Below are positions 58,141 to 64,000 of a stretch of DNA of 64,000 nt, piece after piece. The first letter of the stretch is position 1. Each line of letters starts with the position of its first letter. The stretch is taken from contig CAPQCU010000011.1 of assembly GCA_948684385.1 (NCBI GenBank), positions 1 to 64,000 on the forward strand, read 5' to 3'. The position numbers and the translations under genes are program-made. The notes below the pieces were generated by a model. That model had not been told where the DNA came from. It was given only the letters and a program-made list of their open reading frames with translations, and made no database searches. This stretch comes from an uncultured bacterium. Lineage in GTDB: Bacteria > Cyanobacteriota > Vampirovibrionia > Gastranaerophilales > Gastranaerophilaceae.

Positions 58141-59324
58141 TATTTTCTACCCAATATTTTGCTAAATATACTCTGTTTTTTGACTTCTTTATTTTCCTGA
58201 GGCAAAGTGTTTACAATCCTTACAGGTTTTCCCGGGATAACTTTTTGCATACCGCCTGACAAAATTCTATCCCCTGCATTTACCCCCTCAGACACAATCC
58301 ACATATTATCCTCTGTCTGCCCCATTGTCTTGATATAAGTCATTTTTGGCAAATTGTCCTTATCAAGAATATATACATACAAACCTTCCTGGTTTTCTAA
58401 AGTAGCGCTTTGAGGGACTACAGGCATAGCATCTTTTGATTTTGAATATATAATAACCCTGCCGAAATCACCCTGCAAAAGTTTATCATCAGGATTAGGG
58501 AAAGTTGCTCTTAAAGTAATAGTACCAGTTGTTTCATCGATTTTATTGTCATAGAAATCCTGAACACCTTTGTGTTCGTACTTTTGTCCTGTATTAAATA
58601 TAAAATCTACATCACGCTCAACACCTGCCCCGTCAATCCTTACAAGCTCAGCGTAATCTTTAGAATTCAAATTAAAAGCAATATACATTGGATTTGTACT
58701 GTTAATTGTTGTTAACGCACCGTTTGCAGTACTTACAAAGTTTCCTACAGTTACAGAAATAATACCCACTCTGCCGTCAACCGGAGATTTAACATGAGTA
58801 TATCCTAGATTTCTCTGCGCATCTCTATAAGCGCTCTCAGCGCTGTCTTTTTGTGCTGAATAAGCATCGTACTGAGCTAATACATTATCATACTCTGAAC
58901 GTGCAATATAATCCTGTTTAACAAGCTCTTCATACCTTGCAAGCTGTTTTTGATAATAACTTGACATTGAACGTGCATTATCCATATCAGCTTTAGCTTT
59001 TGTAGCGGCATACTGATATTGTTCAGGCTCAATTTCAAACAAAACCTGACCTGCTTTTACATAATCGCCTTCTTTGAAATAGCTCTTAGTTAAATACCCG
59101 CTGATACGTGCAAGCACGTCAACTCTGTACTTAGCTAAAACACGTGCGTTAGCGCTAAACTGCCGAACTACGTCTCTTGAGCCGACTTCTGCAACAGTTA
59201 CAGCAGGCGTCATAATGCTCTGACGCATTTTTGCAGATTTTGCTTTATCCATGTTTGATAAAATCATTCTGCCAAATACAAGCGCAAGCAGCACAAACAC
59301 TATAATGAATATATTTTTTCTCAT
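58140..59324 (-). CDS. acrA: Periplasmic adaptor (membrane fusion) protein of the RND pump
   Basis: 394 residues. An N-terminal membrane anchor (about 5-22; no lipobox Cys) is followed by the biotinyl-lipoyl halves (GYLTKSYFKEGDYVKAGQVL and LGYTHVKSPVDGRVGI), a helical hairpin between (about 112-170), and the beta-barrel and membrane-proximal domains (VVPQSATLENQEGLYVYIL). It bridges the RND pump and TolC. First gene of the operon, with a promoter and a palindromic operator-like site 45-76 bases upstream. Confidence 0.93.
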   Translation of the reverse strand: MRKNIFIIVFVLLALVFGRMILSNMDKAKSAKMRQSIMTPAVTVAEVGSRDVVRQFSANARVLAKYRVDVLARISGYLTKSYFKEGDYVKAGQVLFEIEPEQYQYAATKAKADMDNARSMSSYYQKQLARYEELVKQDYIARSEYDNVLAQYDAYSAQKDSAESAYRDAQRNLGYTHVKSPVDGRVGIISVTVGNFVSTANGALTTINSTNPMYIAFNLNSKDYAELVRIDGAGVERDVDFIFNTGQKYEHKGVQDFYDNKIDETTGTITLRATFPNPDDKLLQGDFGRVIIYSKSKDAMPVVPQSATLENQEGLYVYILDKDNLPKMTYIKTMGQTEDNMWIVSEGVNAGDRILSGGMQKVIPGKPVRIVNTLPQENKEVKKQSIFSKILGRK

Positions 59325-59368
59325 GTTCTCTCCAAAGTCTTATTATTATAGATATAATTTCAACAAAA

Positions 59369-59399
59369 ATAATATCATAACTATGTTGCAAATGCAACA
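59369..59399 (-). promoter_or_regulatory. Promoter and operator-like palindrome of the efflux operon
   Basis: Minus strand: TTGCAT (59397-59392), 17 bases, TATTAT (59374-59369). The perfect inverted repeat TGTTGCA-2-TGCAACA (59384-59399) overlaps the -35 box, the usual position for a TetR- or MarR-type repressor. No regulator gene is adjacent. Confidence 0.65.
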
Positions 59400-59420
59400 C
59401 ATTTGGAGTACATAATCGGG

Positions 59421-60989
59421 TTATTTTTTTATAATTCTTATACGCCTGCTATCGCCTTCTCCAATAGAAGAGCTTTCTAGATTGTATTGTTCTATTAGTT
59501 CATGCTGCAGTTTTCTTATATGAGTAGGTCTTGGCTCTAGCTCCATCATACCGGCTCCATCCTGTACTTTTTTAATAGCATCTCTGGCTTCATCAAGCGC
59601 CTGCTCTGCTTCGTCCGTATAACCGGTTAAAGCTTCAACGTCGCCTGGCTGGATATCAAGCGCGTCTTTTAAAACCTTTTGAATTTGAGCCATAGAGTTT
59701 GTTTTTACGTAAAAAATCTGCACTCTGTAATCTTTTGCGGTATTTAAAATCTTTGCTCCGCCTTTTGCAAAATTTTTGTGCGCAATACAAATATCGGCAT
59801 CTTCAACATTTCTTATTATTTCTACATTCAAGTTCAAACGCTCAATCAATTTTTCAACAATTGTTCTCGAAACAGCGTATAAATAAAGCTTCTTAAGCGG
59901 CTTTACTTCTTCGACATATTTCTGGCGTGAGAATGAGAAATTCATCTTATTATCTTCCGGTGCCTTCGGTTCTGGCTTAACCTCAACAACAGGTTTATAT
60001 TCTTCAACTTTTTGTTCAACTTTTCTGATTTCCGGTCTAATCGGCCAGCCGCGCAAAATATAATCTACCGCTTCAGATGTGTTCTTATAAACTGCAAGCG
60101 TATTTCTATCCAGAATTTCAATTACAATATCAAAAGTCGGCTGCTTTTCTCTTTCTAAAACCGTTTTTTGAGAAGCTCTTCTTTTTGCTTCATCATCACC
60201 TAAAGTTACAGATTGAATACCGCCAACCAAATCTGAAAGCGTTGGGTTTTTAATCAAGCTCTCCAAACAATTCCCGTGAGCTGTTGCAATAAGCATAACC
60301 CCGCGTTCTGCAATTGTTCTTGCAGCTTGAGCTTCCGGCTCTGTACCGATTTCGTCAACAACAATAACTTCCGGAGTATGGTTTTCAACAGCCTCAATCA
60401 TAATATCTTTTTGAAGTTCCGGCTGCGCAACCTGCATTCTTCTTGCTGAACCTACAGCGGGATGAGGAACATCACCATCACCTGCAATTTCATTAGAAGT
60501 ATCGACGATTACAACACGTTTTCCAAGTTCATCTGCAACAAGTCTTGAAATTTCACGGAGCTTAGTAGTTTTACCAACCCCCGGAGGTCCGAGAAACAGA
60601 ATACTTTTTCCCTGTGTGCAAAAATCTTTTATGCAGGCAATTGTTCCCGTAACAACACGCCCGATACGGCAGGTTAAGCCGACAACTTTACCCTGACGGT
60701 TTCTTATCGCGCTAATTCTGTGCAATGTTCCCGGAATTCCTGAACGATTATCGTGTGTAAATTCCTGAAGATGAGAAGTAATAAAATTAATATCTTCATC
60801 ATTTACAACTTCGCAGTTTAATTTTTCAATCTTCCCGCCGGCATGTCTTACCTCGGGAACTCTACCTATATCCAGCACAATTTCTATAACATCATCAAGC
60901 CGTTCACACGACAAATTATCAACAACTTTTTGGGGCATTATGGCTAAAAGCCGCTCGAGGTCATTTTGAAATTGTATACTGCTCATCAT
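59421..60989 (-). CDS. Ycf45-type AAA ATPase with R3H domain
   Basis: 522 residues. The N-terminal SpoIIIAA-like domain (IVLDIGRVPEVR, ISAIRNRQGKVVGLTCRIGR) is followed by an AAA ATPase with Walker A GPPGVGKTT (134-142) and Walker B VIVVDEIG. A Pro/Lys/Glu linker (about 325-345) leads to a C-terminal domain ending in an R3H-like segment (HIRKLQHELIEQYNLESSS, near 495-515), which binds single-stranded nucleic acid. The arrangement matches Ycf45 of cyanobacteria and plastids, whose role is unknown. It has its own leader downstream of a terminator. Confidence 0.85.
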   Translation of the reverse strand: MMSSIQFQNDLERLLAIMPQKVVDNLSCERLDDVIEIVLDIGRVPEVRHAGGKIEKLNCEVVNDEDINFITSHLQEFTHDNRSGIPGTLHRISAIRNRQGKVVGLTCRIGRVVTGTIACIKDFCTQGKSILFLGPPGVGKTTKLREISRLVADELGKRVVIVDTSNEIAGDGDVPHPAVGSARRMQVAQPELQKDIMIEAVENHTPEVIVVDEIGTEPEAQAARTIAERGVMLIATAHGNCLESLIKNPTLSDLVGGIQSVTLGDDEAKRRASQKTVLEREKQPTFDIVIEILDRNTLAVYKNTSEAVDYILRGWPIRPEIRKVEQKVEEYKPVVEVKPEPKAPEDNKMNFSFSRQKYVEEVKPLKKLYLYAVSRTIVEKLIERLNLNVEIIRNVEDADICIAHKNFAKGGAKILNTAKDYRVQIFYVKTNSMAQIQKVLKDALDIQPGDVEALTGYTDEAEQALDEARDAIKKVQDGAGMMELEPRPTHIRKLQHELIEQYNLESSSIGEGDSRRIRIIKK

Positions 60990-61073
60990 TCTTATATTAA
61001 GTGCCTTTCTGCTTTCGCATTTGGCTGATAACTATTCAACTTTGATCTCCTAATAATATTATAACATATTATT

Positions 61074-61103
61074 AAAAAAAACGGAACTTATTTAAAAGTT
61101 CCG
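61074..61103 (-). terminator. Terminator of the 99-residue gene
   Basis: On the minus strand CGGAACTT and AAGTTCCG form the stem, with eight T after it (A at 61074-61081 on the plus strand). It lies between this gene and the Ycf45-type gene. Confidence 0.88.
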
Positions 61104-61131
61104 CTATATTTATTTCTCAATTTTTCTCTTC

Positions 61132-61431
61132 TTAAGCCTTGCTTTCGCCTTTATCCTGTACTTTTAATGCCTCTTCTTTTTGCTTCTCATCGTCAACGGC
61201 CTCACTCTTTTTATCTTGCTCTTCAACAAACATTGTTGCAAACTGAGCGTATAAATCTTTGTTATCAAGAATTTCATCAAGGTCTAAGTAAGCATTCTCA
61301 TCAACATTTGCTTCTGCAAACTTATTTTCATCAACTCCATATTTTTGAGCTTGATGATTCATCAATTTATCACCGCCTAAAGTTTTGACGATAAAGTTTC
61401 TTAAAACATTTGCGTTAATATTAGCTGACAT
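61132..61431 (-). CDS. Unknown 99-residue acidic protein of the conserved-promoter set
   Basis: MSANINANVLRNFIVKTLGG to a Lys/Glu-rich tail (EEQDKKSEAVDDEKQKEEAL). The middle has an acidic segment, ANVDENAYLDLDEIL, with EF-hand-like spacing but not a proper loop. No signal peptide. The ATG at 61431 has AAGGAGACAGAATT directly upstream; the longer reading from 61500 crosses the promoter. Driven by conserved promoter copy 6 and closed by its own terminator. Not recognised. Confidence 0.75.
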   Translation of the reverse strand: MSANINANVLRNFIVKTLGGDKLMNHQAQKYGVDENKFAEANVDENAYLDLDEILDNKDLYAQFATMFVEEQDKKSEAVDDEKQKEEALKVQDKGESKA

Positions 61432-61465
61432 AATTCTGTCTCCTTGTTTCATTTCACATCTTACA

Positions 61466-61519
61466 TATATATAAAGTATGTAGAAAATATTCAATTTCAC
61501 AAAGAGAAAAATTCGTTAC
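61466..61519 (-). promoter_or_regulatory. Conserved promoter, copy 6
   Basis: Minus strand: GTAAC (61519-61515), 15 bases, TGAAA (61499-61495), 17 bases, ACTTTATATATA (61477-61466), then TGTAAGA. Same spacings as copies 3 and 5; upstream is ATGTAAATTTTTGTAAC, close to ATGTAAACTTTTGTAAC of copy 5. Confidence 0.8.
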
Positions 61520-61585
61520 AAAAATTTACATTTGATTACAAAGCTTCCAGGGGTAAAACATTCAGCCGTTATTCCAATTACTAAA

Positions 61586-62425
61586 TTAAAGCGCTTCTAG
61601 TGCCGCTATTTTCATAATCTTGGTATCGGGAGTTTTTCCCGTCCAAATTTCAATTGCTCTTTCAGCCTGATAAATCAGCATATCCAAGCCACCGATTGTG
61701 CGCAAGCCGCGTTTCTGGGCTTCCTGAATAAGAACTGTTTTCACAGGATTATAAACAATATCATAAACCAGAGTTTCAGGATTAAGCTTATCCAAATCCG
61801 CGCGTTCTAAAGGCATCTGATCTGCCATATAACCTTTCATACCGATTGGAGTCGCATTAACAACAATTGAAGTATGTGCTAGCGAGCGAATACTTTGTAT
61901 TTGATATACATTGAAATTAATCTCCGGAAACTTGGCGCGCACATAATCAAGAGTTTGGCGCGAATTGATTATATTTCTTGTATAAAAATCAATTTCTTTA
62001 ACCCCGCGTTCCGCAAGTCCTACAACCGCAGCTCTTGAAGCTCCACCTGTTCCCAGAATACTAGCATTTTTTCCGTTTAAATCAATCTCTGAAGGGATTG
62101 CCTTTTTGAACCCGTAAATATCAGTATTGTAGCCATAAAAAGACTTATCCACACCAACTTTAACAGTATTTACGCATCCTGCAATATTTGCGTAATCATC
62201 AATATCATCCAAAAACAGAGACATCGGAACTTTTAATGGGATGGTTACATTAAAACCATTATATCCGTTAGCTTTTATATATTTAATCCTAGAAATCAAA
62301 TCTTCAGGCGGGGTTTCCATAACATCATAGCAGCCTTCAAGTCCGATACTTTCCAGCCCTGCTTTTTGAATAACAGCAGAAATTGAATGTCCTAAAGGAT
62401 AACCGATTATTCCGAGTTTATACAT
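61586..62425 (-). CDS. aroE: Shikimate dehydrogenase
   Basis: NADPH-dependent reduction of 3-dehydroshikimate in the chorismate pathway. 279 residues. The substrate-binding Ser14/Ser16 (GHSISAVI), catalytic Lys63 (NVTIPLKVPM) and Asp100 (YGYNTDIYGF) are in place, as is the nucleotide loop LGTGGASRAAV with the TRN segment for NADP. It lies 39 bases downstream of mutS2 on the same strand and may be co-transcribed with it. Confidence 0.95.
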   Translation of the reverse strand: MYKLGIIGYPLGHSISAVIQKAGLESIGLEGCYDVMETPPEDLISRIKYIKANGYNGFNVTIPLKVPMSLFLDDIDDYANIAGCVNTVKVGVDKSFYGYNTDIYGFKKAIPSEIDLNGKNASILGTGGASRAAVVGLAERGVKEIDFYTRNIINSRQTLDYVRAKFPEINFNVYQIQSIRSLAHTSIVVNATPIGMKGYMADQMPLERADLDKLNPETLVYDIVYNPVKTVLIQEAQKRGLRTIGGLDMLIYQAERAIEIWTGKTPDTKIMKIAALEAL

Positions 62426-62464
62426 ATCTCCAGCCCTCCGGATTTTATTATAACATAGTTTTTA

Positions 62465-64000
62465 TCATTTTATATCTATCACGCAAACACCGTCGCCGCC
62501 TTCTGTATCTTCTCCGACACGATACTTTGCAACATAGGGAGAAGATGAAACAAAATCTCTTACAGCAGCTTTCAGAGCTCCGGTACCGTGACCATGGATA
62601 ACATATACCGGTGAAAGGTTAGCAAGACTTGCTTTATCTAAATAAACTTCAAGTTCATCAAGAGCTTCTTCAACCCTTTCGCCGCGCAAGTCCAGAGTAT
62701 TTGAAATATCAATTCGTCTTACCGAAAAAGAACTCTCTTTTTTAAGCGCTCCCAGAGGTAAATTCACTTTTTTAGCAAGCTGTGGGTTGTAAACCGCAAG
62801 TTTATCTTTTTTAACCTTAGTCTTAATCATTCCCATCTGAATGTAGAGCGCATCATTTTTATCAGGAAGAGAAAGAACTGTAACCTGCTGGTTCAAATCC
62901 TTAATCATAACTTTGTCATTAACCTGAACAATAGACCAGTCCAATTCCTGATACTGTTCTTTTTCTTCTAATGCGTGTAAATCAGAGCGGAAACCCTGTT
63001 CCAGCTGTGCCAATCGCGCGTATGAACGCCTTGCAATTTTTTCCGATTTTTCACGTCTAAGCTCGGCTAAAATATCTTTGATTTCGCCTTTCGCTTCTTC
63101 AAGCTGACCTTCAAACCTATCTTTAATAACTTTTAGAGATTTTTTCTTCTCTTTTTTATGTTCATTAAGTTCTTTTTCGTAATGCTTTTTAAGTTCATCT
63201 GCTTCAGCGTTCTTAGATTCCGCTTCGCGAAGATTTACATCAAGCTGCTGCTGGGTATTTTGAAGCCTTTCAACAACTAAAGAAGAAGTGTCTCTTTGGG
63301 TTATTAAAAGTTCTTTTGCTTTCCAGACCATATCTTCCGGCATGCCCAGGTTTGAAGCAATAGAAATCGCATTACTTAACCCCGGAATTCCAATAATAAG
63401 CTTATATGTAGGACTAAGGGTTTCAACATCAAATTCAACACTTGCATTTTTAAAATACGGATCAACATATTCAAGAGTTTTAAGTTCGCCATAATGTGTT
63501 GTAATAATTGATTGAGTTTGTTTTGAAGCGAGTTCTTTTAAAATAGTTTCCGCAAGAACCGCACCTTCCTGCGGGTCAGTACCCGCGCAGAGTTCGTCCA
63601 CAAGTACAAAAGTATTACTGTCTGCAAGCTCCAGAATATCAATCACATTTTTCATGTGAGAAGAAAACGTTGAAAGGTTTTGTAAAATACTCTGCTCATC
63701 GCCAATATCCGCAAGTACTTTCTCAAAGGGGTAAATATGAGCTTCAGCGCATGGTAAAAACATACCGGACTTCATCATTAAAATAAACAAACCGACCGTC
63801 TTAAGCGCAACTGTTTTACCGCCGGTATTTGAACCGGTTATAATTACAGATTTATACCCTTCGCCAATCTCAAAATCATTTTCAACAATTCTTTCAGCTC
63901 TGCCAATCAAGAGCGGATGGCGCATTAAATCAATCTTTATCTTTTTAGTTGTCTCGACCTCCGGTTCTACAGACTGGGTTTTTACAGCGTATCTGGCTTT
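62465..64000 (-). CDS. mutS2: Endonuclease MutS2 (C-terminal part, runs off the right edge)
   Basis: MutS-like ATPase of the MutS2 branch, which in other bacteria suppresses recombination or rescues collided ribosomes. About 511 residues are in the window and the reading frame stays open to base 64000. Visible: Walker A GSNTGGKTV, LSTFSSHMKNV, Walker B VLVDELCAGTDPQEG, ITTHYGELK, a long coiled-coil region (about 245-330 of the visible part), and the C-terminal Smr domain (LDLRGERVEEAL, VYVIHGHGTGALK). The N-terminal lever/clamp part lies outside. Upstream of aroE. Confidence 0.93.
   Translation of the reverse strand, partial: KARYAVKTQSVEPEVETTKKIKIDLMRHPLLIGRAERIVENDFEIGEGYKSVIITGSNTGGKTVALKTVGLFILMMKSGMFLPCAEAHIYPFEKVLADIGDEQSILQNLSTFSSHMKNVIDILELADSNTFVLVDELCAGTDPQEGAVLAETILKELASKQTQSIITTHYGELKTLEYVDPYFKNASVEFDVETLSPTYKLIIGIPGLSNAISIASNLGMPEDMVWKAKELLITQRDTSSLVVERLQNTQQQLDVNLREAESKNAEADELKKHYEKELNEHKKEKKKSLKVIKDRFEGQLEEAKGEIKDILAELRREKSEKIARRSYARLAQLEQGFRSDLHALEEKEQYQELDWSIVQVNDKVMIKDLNQQVTVLSLPDKNDALYIQMGMIKTKVKKDKLAVYNPQLAKKVNLPLGALKKESSFSVRRIDISNTLDLRGERVEEALDELEVYLDKASLANLSPVYVIHGHGTGALKAAVRDFVSSSPYVAKYRVGEDTEGGDGVCVIDIK

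Noticed and set aside
61132..61280. EF-hand in the 99-residue protein
   Set aside because: The acidic residues do not keep the D-x-D-x-D-G loop; only the general acidity resembles one.

Overview
The window is AT-rich bacterial DNA packed with short intergenic gaps. A diderm (Gram-negative type) envelope is indicated by a complete RND efflux operon with a TolC-type outer membrane protein. Flagella are indicated by two flagellins and FliO. A cyanobacterial-lineage affinity is suggested by a Ycf45-type AAA/R3H ATPase and by a GyrA whose C-terminal box resembles cyanobacterial ones. Together with many small proteins I cannot match to a named family, this fits a non-photosynthetic relative of Cyanobacteria (Vampirovibrionia/'Melainabacteria', probably a gut Gastranaerophilales-like lineage). 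That placement is inference from gene content; no rRNA is present.

Layout. 0-4.5 kb: two flagellins on the minus strand flanking signal peptidase I and a polyprenyl synthase. 4.5-12 kb: D-lactate-type dehydrogenase, ruvB, a YibE/F membrane protein, a YhcH-type protein, and several unnamed small or Gly-rich proteins. 12-17 kb: rpsU, tRNA-Cys, dnaA, a TPR protein and NAD synthase. 17-20 kb: a sugar-acid (NeuB/KdsC-type) pair beside fliO. 20-24 kb: a five-gene operon of histidine kinase, Nudix hydrolase, chorismate mutase, receiver and TPR protein. 24-34 kb: gyrA, ilvC, an orphan DNA methylase, a YuiF-like transporter, rnhA and speD. 34-39.6 kb: a large M16 peptidase, tyrA, proA and tRNA-Arg. 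39.6-52.5 kb: the most unusual block. 52.5-64 kb: holin-like protein, tolC-acrB-acrA efflux operon, ycf45-like gene, aroE and mutS2 (running off the right edge).

Three undescribed-looking features stand out. First, an eight-ORF operon (40.9-52.5 kb) joins a triple-AAA+ protein with an ankyrin-like N-terminus, a family of tandem ankyrin-like paralogues sharing one C-terminal module, and a radical-SAM protein. Most of its members, the divergent neighbour and the upstream M16 peptidase begin with a similar N-terminal signature ending in a Phe-Lys-Gly-like triplet, preceded in several by an Asn/Ser-rich stretch. Second, a strongly conserved promoter (TGAAA or GGCAA, 17 bases, ACTTTATATATA, usually with GTAAC 15-16 bases upstream) precedes five scattered genes for small proteins without recognisable signal peptides. 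A sixth copy has no gene behind it but has a matching terminator about 120 bases downstream, so it probably makes a small RNA. Two of the protein products share a C-terminal AYLES-K-x(12-13)-FGL signature. Third, an interspersed repeat (GGGGTAAA units followed about 20-25 bases later by ACTACAAG) sits between genes and at several gene ends, supplying the stop codon of two of them.

Most housekeeping calls rest on clear motifs. Start codons were moved from the longest ORF where a Shine-Dalgarno sequence decided it; gyrA and fliO appear to use TTG, and two genes look leaderless.
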